This document shows, in pieces, positions 1-14,335 of a DNA stretch of 64,000 nt (the first letter of the stretch is position 1; the number at the start of each line of letters is the position of its first letter). The stretch is from NCBI GenBank assembly GCA_905250075.1, contig CAJNOP010000954.1, positions 1-64,000 of the forward strand. Reading direction: 5' to 3'. The translations under genes were made by a program, and so were the position numbers. Source of the DNA: Rotaria sp. Silwood1 (taxonomy: Eukaryota > Rotifera > Eurotatoria > Philodinida > Philodinidae). A model generated the notes under the pieces. It had not been told where the DNA came from. It was given only the letters and a program-made list of their open reading frames with translations, and made no database searches.

Positions 1-1827
1 TGTGCCATGTATGACTTGTCGTGTGCTAGGTAGAGCTCAACAAACTCTATCATAAAGTCAATTTGAAATTCCGGTCAAGATCAATAGCAGCGAAGGACAA
101 ATCAAACTACAATTTCGTATCATAGAGAAAAATAATGAAATCTAAAATTTTCTAAAACAATTCGAGCCAGAACCCATACCACTGTTCAAATTTATGCCAT
201 TCGACGCGTCTCGATGTCCTACATCTAATGGTATCAATACAATCCTAATCAAACCAACTCATGAGACCTTCAAACGCCAAAAACGTAAAAAAAAAAATAC
301 TATATTATGATGTAATTCCAGTAACTATTCGTTCAGTAACTTGTACCATATGCCAAATTGATTCTATTCGATTCATGTTGATGAGTTCTATCGAATGATA
401 TATATTTCAACTCTTACTGAGTAAAATCTCCATGCTCAAAATTTTTCAAAACCATAGATATATGTAGCAACAGAATATGTCCATTATACAGCAGAATTTC
501 TCTTTTTCTGTTTAAATTTTCTAGGATTTTGTTCGTCCTTTGTCTACAGTTTCATTAAACCTTTTTCGTTTGTAACTAAATAATTCCTTATTTCAAAAAT
601 GCCATTTTAATATCGTCTGTATTCTTGCGATATTTATGAAACATAAGGGATTTTTATTTGCACATACTATTCAAACATATGCACAGACACTATATTCATT
701 ATGTTTGAAAAGTTTTTTACGTATATATGCAAGACTACTTTTTCTTTTCATCATTCACTATCTCTGCACTACTGTTAAATAATACGATCATCATCAAATG
801 AAAACTCTGTCAATAATGATTTGCTTTCTTCATCTTATTTTTTTGTGGAAGAGAAAATCTTGTTGATGTTATGAATCAAATGGTGAGCTTTTTTTCTTTG
901 AATTACTCAATCAAGTGGTAGATCTCAATATGAGTTATCGAATAGAGTCAAACAATCACTGGAAATAAAACCGCCCACACTCAAACTTTGTGGATATTAA
1001 TTCATCATAGCATCACGATCCTTTCTTTATTCATAAATAATGACTTTTAATTCATGCATTAATATTGAGTTCATGAGATAAATGAACTACAAAATAATTC
1101 GACATTTCTAGATTTTTTACAGACAAATTTATTTGTGAGATCTGGTAAAATATAGATGAGTTTAATCAAAATATCCTAAACTTTACTAACTTATAGGCAA
1201 ACATATAATAATCTGTAAAAGCCGATCATAGTCTGCAAGGTCTTGCTTTCTTTGTGTATGGATATAGGATGTTACAACACACACCCACACCCTAATTTGA
1301 ATAATTGATATATCTTATCGTCATATTTCTTGTTGGTATTCAACAATAAATAGATGAAATACAGAAAACAGCATTTTAAATTTTCTCTAACCCAGTTTTT
1401 ATGGCAATAATTCATCTTTGCGAAATTTCGTTTTGTTTTTTTCGATATAATTTATTCTATCAACTGGTTGTTCATTAAATCAAATTTGAACAAGACAGAT
1501 ACATCATTGATAAGTATTGATATCGATTATTCAGTTATATGAGGTTTACATGAACATTTACACGATGAAATTTTAATACAGTGTGTCTTCATAGAACAGT
1601 TTACTATACTGTTTGTTTTCCTCTAAGAAAATTTATGTTTTGCTAGTTTTCAAGTTGCCAAACAATAAAATGTTTAATAATAAAAAAAAAGTCATCTGAT
1701 AAAAAAGAATCAGAAAAATCATTACTTGTTTAGATGAAAAACAAAAATATTTCAAAATCATAGCACATACAATTTATAAAAACCAATAGAAACAAAAAAT
1801 CAACAGCATTTAATGTTAATATTAATT
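1..1827. other. AT-rich spacer, 3' of BTBD9
   Basis: No convincing gene on either strand. The sequence is AT-rich with short T and A runs and no long open frame. Around 1273-1293 there is a short CACACACCCACACCCT stretch, which resembles the complement of the bdelloid TGTGGG telomere repeat but is too short to mean much alone. The last few hundred bases probably contain the 3' untranslated region of the minus-strand gene that ends at 1828. Confidence 0.6.
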
Positions 1828-4800
1828 TTACTCATTATCTTCTTGTTCAATATGAACGATTTCTGTTGAATTTGATTTAATCTTAAATGGTAATATTGTA
1901 TGTGTTTCTATTATAGAATTCTTATTGATTGTATCAATTAAAATTTCATAATTTTTATAAAATTCTTCACATGTTATACTATTTTCTTCTTTAAAATTGT
2001 TTGCTAAATTTAATTGTTGTTCATTCATATATAATTTAAGTATATCAGGTTTACATGGACATTCAAAATGAACACAATGAAATACTTCATTAGCTGTATT
2101 ATTTGTACCACATATACGTATAAATACGACAATACGAGGTGAAAATGTTAATATTTGCCATGATCTATTATAAATAAAAATTTTATAATGAATAGAATTT
2201 TGAAGAAAACTTTGTTTTTTTTTTTTTTTTATTACCGGCAAGCAATATTTCGTTTATCGACAACTTTTGACCATGTTACATTATCATATGATGTTTCAAT
2301 ATAATATGAATATGAGCGATTATCACAATCCCATAATAATAATCTTTTATAAGAGAAAAAACAAATATCGATAAATAAATTTTAATTGATTTTTAGACAA
2401 ATGAATAAATGCTTGTCTATGGACTCAAAGAAAACTACTCGGATCAATATTCGTCGAAATTTTGAGTAAACACCTCATTATAATTGAGGTTTCTGGTTGA
2501 TTCATATGAGCTCAAACGATGGGTACTAATACAATTGATGCCTTGATGATCTGATATTGACCATCGAATTCTTTTCATATGAGTAGAAAATTTTGAAAAC
2601 CTAGTTTTATCTTTTTCAATTTATTTAAACTTACATAATGTAAAAACAGACTTCTTACAAATTCATTCGATAGAATAAATGATAAACATCTAAACTTATC
2701 AAGATCTTCTTTTAATAGATATATATTCTTAAGAATGACTATTTGATAATTTTTTCATGCCAAAAAAAAATAAAATTGTACCTCATTGAACTGACAACAT
2801 ATGGTTGACATAATTGAATAACAATACCACCTGAACCAATTTGATGACATGTATAACCTAATAAAATCAAAGAAAAAAGTAGATTTTTCGATTTATTTTA
2901 ATTTTAATTAACCTGTATCCCAATCATATGATTGATAATCTCCATTAATAAGTGCATTTCTTATACGACTAACACCTTCCGATACAACAGCACTACTTTC
3001 AATAGTTGCAATATTTTCTATTGGAACTAAATCAACAAAAAAAAAAAATGAAACAATTTAATATCTTTTATTATTGTTTTTTTTTTTTGTAAAATCTAAC
3101 CATGAATATCTTCAATAAGTGCAAATGATTTTTGTTTATAATAAACTTCCATTGAAACAAGATGAAAAACTTTATTTACAGTATTATATGTTCCAACAAT
3201 TCGAATATAACTAAATTAATAAAATTCTTTGTATATGTCTTTTTCTTATAATTTATAAAAATACCTTGCGACAATAGGTGAAAAATATAATTTTTGCCAT
3301 GAACGACATAAATATAAACGATAATCAATAATACGTGTCCAAGTTATATTATCAACTGATACTTCAATATAATATGAATAAGCACTAGAAAAAAAAATAT
3401 TTTATTTCAAAAAAAAAAATTTATTTCAAATTATATAATCAAATTTACCGAGTATCTTTATCCCATAAAAGTAATTTAATATGATTTATTATTGATGGTC
3501 CATCTAATTTAACACAAATATTATGTACATCATCAATAAGATGTCTTGTATAACCACGATCCTAAATCAAAGGTTATGTCCAAACAAAACAATAATTTTA
3601 TAGAATGTAAAACAAACTAAATCATAGTTGATAATATCACCATCCAGTAAAGATTGTTTCACTTCTCCTACGAGAAGAAAAACAAAAAATGAATAACATA
3701 TTTAATTAATAAAGAAATCTTTACTAATAATTAATTAACTCAAAAGGATAAATATAGAAAGTGTACAATGTACTTATAGTATGATTAAATTCTTCTTTTT
3801 TTTTTTTGTTTCTATCATTTCTTTCGATTTTATCTTAGTTGTTACCTTCAACTACTTGAGCATCATAAGTTTTTGTAGCTATATTTTCATTTAATCCTAA
3901 AATAAATACAAAAGAAACTTTTTAATTTTAAAAACATAAAATTTCAATAATTACTTACTTAATCGTCCACGATAATTTTTACAGTTATTTTTATTATTAT
4001 TAACATTAATTAATAAATTTGTTTCACTATGAATTATATCAATAGCATCCATTATTTGATTAAGATCAAATAAATTTGAATAACGTACAATTTTTAATAA
4101 TTCACTCATTGACATTAATATTAATCGTATTTTTGATACAATATTATCAAATGGTTTCCATTGATCTTTTTGATTAAAATAATAATAATCATGCCAATTT
4201 TTAACAGCATAAAATATTTCAATTTCAGAACAATAAAATGAATCACGAGCAATAATTAATGATAATGCTTCCTAAAATTTTATCACAAAAAAATATTTTA
4301 CATTCTATAACTATAGACAAATAAGTCTCTAATGTTAATATGATAGATAATAAAGTAAAACACAAGCCTAAAAGTTTCTGTATCAAATTAAAAAACTAAC
4401 TGAACTTTTTGTTGGTATAAATTTCTAATATACCTTGACAATTAATTAGACATGCTCTAATTCATGTCATATATATATATACTCTTTCATCTAGAATTAA
4501 TTACAATGACAAAATAGATTTTGATGTCCGAGACATAATTAGAAATGATTCTCTCAGGAGACAAAAATAAATTATGAGAAAGTCAGTGTTATAAAGACAA
4601 AAATAAAAATAGTGTTGCCTATGAATATCATGAATTCAAGTTTAGAAGTACATGCATGATAAAAAACACTCGCTTTTTTTTTTTACGTTTCACTTCATAA
4701 CATTACGTGCCAGTCATATAAAGAACACATACTTCAATGTAAATGATCAATATAAAACAGTAATCAAGTATATAAGAATTAAGTCATGACTTTTTTTGTT

Positions 4801-7800
4801 TCTTATGGTGTCGAGACATTGCTCTTGCATAGAATATGCAAACCATATATCTGCAAATCGCATAGACTCACTATCATGTTTTCTCTTCTTTACGGAATGA
4901 TGAAGTATCACGAGTTTTTCCTATCTACAAGCAATACTGTCCCCTTTTTTTTTTATGCAAGAAGACAGAGTTACATCTATAATATTCACTGATTTTTTTA
5001 TTAGTTCATATATTGAGAAATAGTAGATATAAGAAGTACACCATAGAAAAAACAATAGAGATAATAATCTGATAGTATACTAGTGAAAGTTTTATATATT
5101 TTGATTGATAACAAAAAAAAAAAATACGAATAAATATAGTGAAGAAATATATTTCAAAAAAAAATAAAAGAAAAGAAAATTAACTTCCGTTGATTAGTAA
5201 TAGTAACTTTTTAAAGTATAATTACCGTCAAATGAAATATGTAAAATTTCTTTTTTTTTTTTTGTTTTTAAAATATTTGAAAAAAAAATTGTTTTGAATT
5301 CATTTATGTTCATTATAGATTTTTATTTGAAAATTCAACTCGATCTTTTTACATCTTATACACATTAATTATTTGAATTTTATCAATATTAATATGAAAG
5401 GTATGTCATTTCAATTGAATTTTCTTTAGAAAAAATTGTCAGACAAATTATATCTTGTATGATTTCTTTGAAAAATATTTAGTCATAATTTGATATGACA
5501 TTTTATTTTTTATAGAATAAGTCTTCTAGAAGGTTGTCAGTTTCCTATTGTATTAGTTGAATAAGATTGAAAAGTATCTTGTAACATAATCTATTTCTAA
5601 CATTTATATATCAAATTGAATTTGAATATTTTTCTTATTTTACAATGATTAATGACTTAAATTTGTCTTTTAATCATACAAGTTTTATATTTCTAAGCAT
5701 AGACATTTATCTAAAAACATAAATATAAATTACTTGAACTTGTTTAAAAAGAAAAATATTCACGTTAATGTCATGATGAACTTTTTAAGATATATTATAT
5801 TTTATTTAATGTCATAGAAATGAAATGAATATTATGATTTATATAACTTAAGATTTCGATTGTATATAGAGGAATAGAATTACATAGAGTGGAAATAAGA
5901 AGCAAGACAAAGATCGTATAAGATCTTCATGTACGAAAATAATAAATGAACATCTTTTGTTTTCGTTAGTTATCATATTTCTTTGTAAACAAGATGAAGA
6001 TATATGATTATCATGTTGAACTATGTTAAATGTCATATTTCTCGGAGTACCATTGTATTTATTTAATCTGAATACTTAATAAATTTATAAAAATAAAAAA
6101 ATAGCTCGTCTCTTAAATCATTTTTGTTTCTAAGATGAGATAGTTGTTTAATGAATAAAGTATTATTGTCAATAGTTCATTGAAATGTTTTCTTAGATGT
6201 ATTAGTATTTTTATAATCAATAATTATGATTTATTGAAATGAATCAAATAGATTTTTTTTTTATAATCCTGATTGACATTATCTTTTTGTTTTTTTTGTA
6301 TGTATTACCTTCGATTTTAATTATAATATAGAAATATATCGTTTATGAAAATAATCTCAAAATCTTATTGATTTAATTTTAATAACAATAATTATTCTTA
6401 TTCGAATAAGAAAACTTACAGATGATAATGATAAAAATTCATTTGTTTTGATTATTTCTTTTGCATGATTATCAATAAATAGAGAACAATGTTCTTGAAG
6501 ATTATTTAATTTATAAAGACAAGCTGTATCATATATAATACAAACATTATTTAATGATAAAATTGATTGTATATATATTGATAAACTATTTTCAAGTTGT
6601 TCAAAACCATATTGATGTACAAGACCAAGTAGATCAAGTAAAATATCTTCCTAAATAGAAAAACAAAGTTTAATCTTATTAAAGAAAAAAAAAAAGGTTT
6701 CATAACAAAAAAATTTTACATTCTTTTTAGTTAAACTAATTTGTCCAGTATAAATATAACGTAAAAGAATTTTAAATGCAGCTGCTTTACATTCTTTAAT
6801 TTCAATTATACGATTATCATGTTGGGATTCACGTAAACCACCATAGAGTAATGCACGAAAATATTCAGAACGAGCAGCAAGTATTGCACGATGAGCATAA
6901 AAATGTTCAGATTCAATTATTAATTCAATATCACTATAATCAGATTGATTGAATAATTTTTCTAAAAATAATAATAATAATAAAATAAATATTTGATTTC
7001 TATTATATGAGAAAAAAAGAACTTAAGAATTAAATATAAATTTGAATTAATAATAAAAATAACAACTAATATATTCTTCATTATCATAAATAATTACAAT
7101 AGTATTACACATTTTTATAGATTAATAAATATTCAAGTAATCAACAATTGTTAGGACAAAGAGTAGATGACATAAGTCTTTCACTGTGAATATAGACTCA
7201 TATTATAAGTGCTTCTATTAAAATAGAATAGATGAAGGGAATAATACTCATTTCCATGATTACGAAAAAATGTTTTTATAATATTTGATAATTATCGAAA
7301 ATTCAATAATGTCGTGTTTTTTTTTTGACCTAGAAAAAGTATGTCGTTAGATTATACTCATGAGATTGTTTGTAAACGTGCTATATTTGTGAAATATGTT
7401 CGTTAGTCTGAATATATTTAATCCAAAGATGAACATTCTAGCATGATGTATTTCTATAAGATATTCTTCAACAAGAATTCTCAACTTTTAATCCATATTA
7501 TATGAAATTAAATGATTCTTCAAAACTAAATAAAAAATATGATTGAAATTCATTTTTTTTATTGGTTAATATAATAAATATATCTCTTTTGTTCGATGAT
7601 CATAATAGAAAAATGAAATAAATATATAGTAGACGTACAAATGATTGATTGATGCATAATCCATAGTGAACAATTATCAAAAACTTGTTCCTCTTTTTTT
7701 TAGGTTATCTATACAATGAAATTATTTAACTCTAATATTTTTTAAAAAGTAAGATAGAATGATAAAAGTAAACTATCATATTTTTCTTTTAATAATTCAC

Positions 7801-7934
7801 ATACCGAAATCAACTGGAAGTGTTGATGTATGATTTATTTCTCCTAATCCTTCTGATATTTCATTTGATTTCAAATTATTATTTGTATTATTTATTGCTA
7901 AATTTGATATTGTATGTTGTTGCCAAGTAGACAT
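1828..7934 (-). CDS. BTBD9: BTB/POZ domain-containing protein 9 (BTBD9)
   Basis: Thirteen exons on the minus strand join into a 664-residue frame: 7934-7805, 6961-6720, 6650-6420, 4271-3959, 3896-3846, 3667-3618, 3561-3449, 3384-3265, 3210-3101, 3026-2913, 2857-2782, 2343-2236, 2164-1828. All introns are GT-AG on the coding strand. Exon 2 encodes a BTB domain (FYAHRAILAARSEYFRALLYG, which is near-identical in animal BTBD9). A BACK region follows, then two F5/8 type C (discoidin-like) domains, each with the LLLWD-x-D-x-RSYSYYIE signature. The last exon has NTANEVFHCVHFEC, also diagnostic. Human BTBD9 is about 612 residues, so length and domain order agree. BTB-BACK proteins usually act as CUL3 ubiquitin-ligase adaptors; BTBD9 is linked to sleep, dopamine and iron handling in animals. 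The start ATG at 7934 is the first in frame with exon 1. The 2.1-kb intron (4272-6419) holds no recognisable gene. Confidence 0.93.
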
Positions 7935-10096
7935 GATTATAATAAGTTTTTTTCTTTTTTTTCGATTTGTATCAAAAGATGATAGAAAAAAAACGACGAA
8001 TATTAAATTTTTGTATAGGTTGATATTCATAACCAAACAAATACTAAAATATTAGATGTCACTATGACCATACTTTTTCTTCTATCTATATAGATGATAG
8101 AAGAAGACTTGACGAAAATTAAATATGTACTCATAGTGCTTAGAATCGGATTAGTTAAAGACTTATAAATAAAGTTTATAAGACTAGTTCAATAAAAGTA
8201 TCACGGATTTTCATAATTATATAGTCATCAAGGAAAAATATAACATAACAAAGTAGAGTAAAACAAAAAGTAATAGACTTCCCAGGTTTTCTCTATATAT
8301 AGAAAATGAATTGTTCATATAGAATGAAAAGAAAATAAACTGTTATAATTTTATTTTACATCAATATGAACAAATATTTTTGATATTCATTTAGTAGGTT
8401 ATTCCATGATATTTGATTGTATGATATGATAACATTAACATTTATGTTCCACTTTCTAATATGATATTATAATAGAAGATGGAATATTTTTTAATAGTCA
8501 GGAACATCACCTTTAATGTAACCAAATATTTACTACGGAACATCTGCTAAATGAATACTACTATTCTCAAATCTCACTTGTTCGATATAAATAATTCACA
8601 ATATAATAGAATACTTTTCTTATGATTAATTTAAATATTCTAACATGAAATTAATTAATTTTTATTGAAAAAAATCATGGAAAAAGAAGAAAAAATTTCT
8701 AATTCTTAAACTAATTTTTTCATTTTGAAATAAATTTTTTAATCTTAACTTCATGTTTTATTTATTATATTTTGAATAATTAAAAATATTTTCTTTTTTT
8801 TTTTTAATTCAATCTTTTATAATAGACTAACATTGTTTTTTGTTTGCTATCCTAATATTAAATATTATCTTAATAAGGTAGAAAGAAAAATATTGATATT
8901 TACATCACATAGATTAATAAAATATATCAATAATATATTTAATAAATTTTCTGTTAGTTTTGTTTTTTTTTTTTTTATTTCTTTCGATTAACTAATTCTT
9001 ATAGACTTGTTCGATAATTTATGTATTTTATATCTAATTAATTTTTATTTAATTAAAATAAATGATATATTGAACAATATGATCAATTACTCGTGTTCAA
9101 CGACTAATAGAATTTTTGTTTTGCAAACGATCAATTTCCGAATAAAATAATCATTTATAGTCAATATTTGACTTGGATCAAAAACATATGATAAATTATT
9201 CTATTTGACATAGACAAAGTACCCAAGACATCTATATATATGTACATTAAATTAAGAAATTAGTTATTGTTAAGCAATATTTCATTTCATTTTTATATTT
9301 AGGAATATTTTATCACATATGATATTAATTATATTGAAAAGAAATCAAGTAGAAATGAGGTTAAAATCTACATAGGTCGAGCTAACTATAAATTTTTATC
9401 AAGTGATGATGATGTCTTACTAAATTTTCTCATATACTCTCATCTCTATGTGCTCTTTACTTTTTTTTTTTTTTTTCTTATTTCATAGAAAAACTATAAC
9501 TGTAAAATATATACAGAATGTGGAAAAGAAAAGAATGACATAAACTAGTAGAAAAAAAAAATATATAAAAAGAAGAAGAAGAAGAAAAAAAGAAAAGATA
9601 AGAACATAAGGAAATAATAATTAAAAGAACAAAAGCAAACAACAGACTGGTTTGTGTTTTTTTTTCCTATGAACAAATATAATCTAGTCTAGCAACCGTG
9701 TAATGATAAGTTTGTTGTTTCCTTTAATATGCACTTTACATTTTTCTTTTTGGGGAATATATGTCAATCAAAAATGACTATTCATGTTTTTTCATTCGGA
9801 ACCATCAATGACAATAACAAACATTCAAAATGTGATTTTACTATTTATATCTTAATGCACTATTCTATTAATGTCAATTAATAGACTTGAATTCGTGTTT
9901 ATGTTTTGACATTAATCTGTCTGCATCTTTTTAACTTTTGTCATCCGGCGCATGATAATGATTAGGAGAAACTAGACATGCAGACAGGAAAACAGCATGT
10001 GGAATGTTTATTTGTTAGAACTTTTGTCAAAGAATGTTTCCTATTTCTTTTTTCTTCTTCTTCTTTATTTTAGATCTTAAACATAGAAAATACTTA
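7935..10096. other. Intergenic region between divergent BTBD9 and synaptotagmin-like genes
   Basis: About 2.1 kb lies between two divergently transcribed genes, so both promoters should be here. I see no open frame or domain. Around 8075-8110 a short palindrome (CTTCTATCTATATAGATGATAGAAG) could form a hairpin. Poly-T and GAA-rich runs occur near 9460-9600. A polypyrimidine tract ending TTATTTTAG at 10064-10072 lies 24 bases before the ATG of the next gene and looks like a splice acceptor (an upstream exon or a trans-splice site). Confidence 0.5.
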
Positions 10097-13000
10097 ATGA
10101 GTGAAACATTTAATTTACGTTCATTTTTTGAAAATCAAATGGAAAAATTATCAACACCAACAAATACTCTTATGGATAAAGTTCGACAAACAGTTGATAA
10201 TATGAAATTTACATTTACATCAATAAATAATACTGAACAAGATACATCTATTATATTACCAACAAATGATGTATTATTTAATTTATTTTCATCTGAATCA
10301 TTATCAAGTTCATCTGTATCATCAAATTCTAGTAATCTTCATTTATCTGGTTCTCGTTTACATTCACCTAATATACAAAAATCAATAGAAAATACAAAAT
10401 ATTTAACTGATCGAATATCATCACGTCAATCAATATTAAGACGACATGTATCTGAATCAAATAAATCTGATGATACAAGACTTTCACCAATAATATATCA
10501 TAATAATCCAACAATTAATATTCAAGGTTTATTAAATAATGATAATAATTTGAGAGAAGAAATGATCAATCGATCACGTTCACTTATTCGACAATCAACA
10601 GATACAACATCAACATTTCCAATACGACGTTCAATACGTCGAATGGAATCAATTGAAATTCCAGGATTAAATGGTGTTAAAGCTATTCGTTATATAAATG
10701 ATAATCTTGGTAAATTAGAACCTAATCTATATAAAAAACCTATACAACTCAATGATCCATCATATGATTCAGGTAGTATAACACTAACACTTTTTTATAA
10801 TCAATCTTTAACATCATTAATAATAACAATTATATCAATTGATCATTTACCATTTCGTGATTTAAATTCAAAAGTTTTACCTAATCCATTTGTAAAATTA
10901 TGTTTATTACCTGATCGTCGAAAAAAATTTCAAACTAAAGTTTATAAACATATTGAATCTGTACAATTTAATGAAACATTTGAATTTCAAACAACATATA
11001 AACAATTATATAAACGAATATTATTATTATCTGTTTATGATTTTCGTCGTTCATCAAAAAGAAATTTAATTGGTACAGTTAAAATTGATGATATTTGTTT
11101 AAAATCCGATATTACATCACAGACTATTACATTAACAAAACATATTGTACCTGGTACAGAGGTAAGTTTTGATTAATTAAATACAAAAAAATCCTCTAAA
11201 GTCAAAAAAGACTTTGAATATAAAGATTATCTATTTCGATTTGTTCTCCATCTCTTTCTTTTGTTCATCATGTAAAATTATAAGTCTCAAGAGATACTCA
11301 ATAGTACAAAGTACCTAATACAAATCAGGAAACTTCTTGGATTAAATCAAGCTTTATTGTTTTTTTGTTCTATTTCGATTTTCTTCTTTGGACAAATGAT
11401 CCATCTAAAACATTAACAATCATGAAGATGCAGAAGATGAAAATTCCGAGATTGCATTTCCGACATGCAACGTATTTATTAGAAGAAGAAGAAAAAGAAA
11501 AAAAAAAAAAGAAGTGATTATTTATTTGACGTGTCACATTACCTTTTTATAGATATGAGTACACTCATCAAAACAGCTTCTATCAACAAAGTTACTAAAT
11601 AATAAAATGAAAATTTTTATTTTTCTATTTGAAAATACTAGTTGTCATTGACAAATAAACAAAACTATATTTAGATCATTGATTGAATAGAAAAAACAAA
11701 AAAAGATTTTGTTGATAATAGAAATCTTCTAATAAAAAAAACAAAAAGAATTATCATATTTATTCATTGATAAGAAAAATAACATAACCAAAAATAATAC
11801 AAAATTATTTGAATAGTAATAATAAAATAGCATAGAATACTAATCGAATATTTGCAAGAAAGTTTTATATTAAATAATAAATCGAACTACATTATACATC
11901 AAAATGCTTATAGTTATGATATTCATTTACATCCAAAAAAACAAAAACACATTATAGAAAATATTTTTTTCATTATGTGTTCATTTTTTGCACTTTTAAA
12001 GGTTAATAAATAGAATTTTAATCCATCACATACAAGTTATATATATTATTCATGACAAAAACGGATCATTTATCTAAATAGATTTAAATTCAAGGTGAAA
12101 AAAAACATGTCAAAAAGTTCATTAATATAAAATTAGTTAATCTTCTCTTCATATAAAAATTATTTTCTATTTAAAAATAAAATAATTGTTTAGAAAAGTA
12201 ATAAGTTAAACAAATAAAATAGAATGCAGAATAAAAAGACAATCAAAAAATTGCCTTCGCTTGCATGTATATATATTTGCATTCTTAATTTTTATAAGCA
12301 TATTATATATATAGTTAGAAAATACAAAATGTACTGCATCTTATAATATATATATACGCTTTGAACAATGAATAAGGTCAAAAGTTGTATCAGAAAGAAA
12401 AAAGCATCAATGATTGTTTTTAATCTATAATGTAAGAAATAGCTAAGCGAATTTTCTTCATTAATATACATTCATTAACAATTTATATTTATGCACGACT
12501 CTATTTTTTAAACATTTTACGATAAGATAAAGACTAATATATCATTTGAACATTGAAAAATATTCAATTTCAAATCATGCTCTATTTCTTTGTCATTTAT
12601 TTTGATATGCATAAAAGAATATCTATTGTTTTGCTTATTTATTTATTTAATAAATATTATAAAGAATATTCATTAATAGTTTTTGACATAGATTGATATG
12701 CATTTTGATTAGTTATAATCAATGCTTGCATTTATATTATTATAAAAATTTGCACTCATTTTCATAGTATATATATATATATTCATAAAAATTTAAATAG
12801 AATTTATGCACGTTATGACTATTGCTGATAATAAGCTGATAAATATCTTATATTATCATCCAGGTGTAAGTATTTCATACTAATGCATTTAAAAATAAGT
12901 AAACTAAACTAAAAGAAAAAAAAAACGACCTGGAAATCAAATGACTTCTAGTATAATACGAATGGTTTCTTCATCATCAATAAAATAGAAAGTAATCAAT

Positions 13001-14233
13001 TAATGTTAGACTCATATTACTTGAAGTGTCTTATATTAAAAAAAATAAGAAGAAGACGAGTCCTGGATTGTAAAGAACTCAAGATATAAAAAAAAAAACA
13101 TTTATATATGAAAATATTAATTAATTCTACATCACGTAAAACTCAACAATTGTTTTTTTTTTGTTTCTAATGATAGAACAAGATTTATATTGTTAGTCAT
13201 GCTATTACATAAAAATTCAAAAAACAAAAATAGATTTCATTATTATTTTACTAGAACATATAAGAATAGTAAAACTATTCATTTATATTTTTAATCATTA
13301 TTGTTAAGATTAATGAAATGAATCCGTTTAATATATAAAAATCTAAGATAATACCAATTTCGTGCATTATATTCAGATATATTAATTTAAAAAAAAAAAA
13401 AAGAAGAAAGAAAATAAGATTTTTATCATTAGTTTATGATTGTGTATGTCTCAATCATGATCGTCTATGTATTTTGAATTAAATAAATAATAACAATAAA
13501 TCGTTTTAAAGAATTAGTAAAGGCAAAAAAAACATTAAATCTGATTCCTTTCAAACATCTTCAACTTGTCTTTTTTTTCATATATTTCTAAGAAGAGGGA
13601 CAATGTTGTGTAATCAGTTAAGAAGTACATCATTTTATAAAACATGTCTATTTAATAATAATGTCATCTTATAAAATAAGACAAAAAAACTAATTCTCTA
13701 AAATATAATAATCATTAAGTAGTTTACATATGTATATATGTTTTTTTTTTCTTTAGAGTGATCCAGATCTAGGTGAATTAACTGTATCATTATGTTGTTT
13801 ACCAAATGCAAAACGTATTACTGTAACTATTGTTAAAGCAAATTCATTAAAACCAATGGATATAACTGGTAAATCTGATCCATATGTTAAAGTTGTTTTA
13901 TTAATTAATGGAAAAAAAATTCGAAAAAAAAAAACATCTGTTGTATCAAATACACTTAATCCAATATATAATGAAAGTTTAGAATTTGATTTATCAAATG
14001 AAGAATTTGAAAATACGGATCTTATATTTAAAGTTATTGATTATGATCGTGTTGGTTCAAATGAATTAATTGGTTGTATTGGTATTGGTTGTCATTTTGA
14101 TGGTATTAATCGTGATCATTGGTATCAAATGATTGAACATCCACATGTACCAATAACTCAAAATTATAGTTTACGTGAAACAGTACCAATAATAACATGT
14201 ACAAATTCAAAAACAATACAACAAACGAAATAA
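10097..14233 (+). CDS. Synaptotagmin-like protein with tandem C2 domains
   Basis: Two exons (10097-11161 and 13757-14233) join in frame to give 513 residues. The first about 220 residues are Ser/Asn-rich and look disordered. C2A (about 230-355) starts after a Syt-like LGKL segment, and C2B is about 360-490. C2B has the canonical loops MDITGKSDPYVKV and VIDYDRVGSNELIG, a polylysine strand (GKKIRKKKTS), NTLNPIYNESLEF, and an HWYQM helix as in synaptotagmins. C2A has lost most Ca2+-binding Asp: loop 1 reads RDLNSKVLPNPF where SDP is expected, and loop 3 reads VYDFRRSSKRNLIG with Arg and Asn at two ligand positions. Role by family: Ca2+/phospholipid binding in vesicle exocytosis. No transmembrane segment is visible from this start. 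A splice-acceptor-like tract lies just upstream, so an upstream exon encoding a membrane anchor is possible. The subtype (Syt versus Slp or Doc2-like) is not resolved. Confidence 0.82.
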
Positions 14234-14335
14234 TTTCTAATGACAAACAACAAAAAAAAAACTTTTTATTCCGGTGAATTTTTTTTTTTATTAAGGAAAT
14301 AAAATATTTAGAAAAAAACATGTTGTTTTTTTCTC

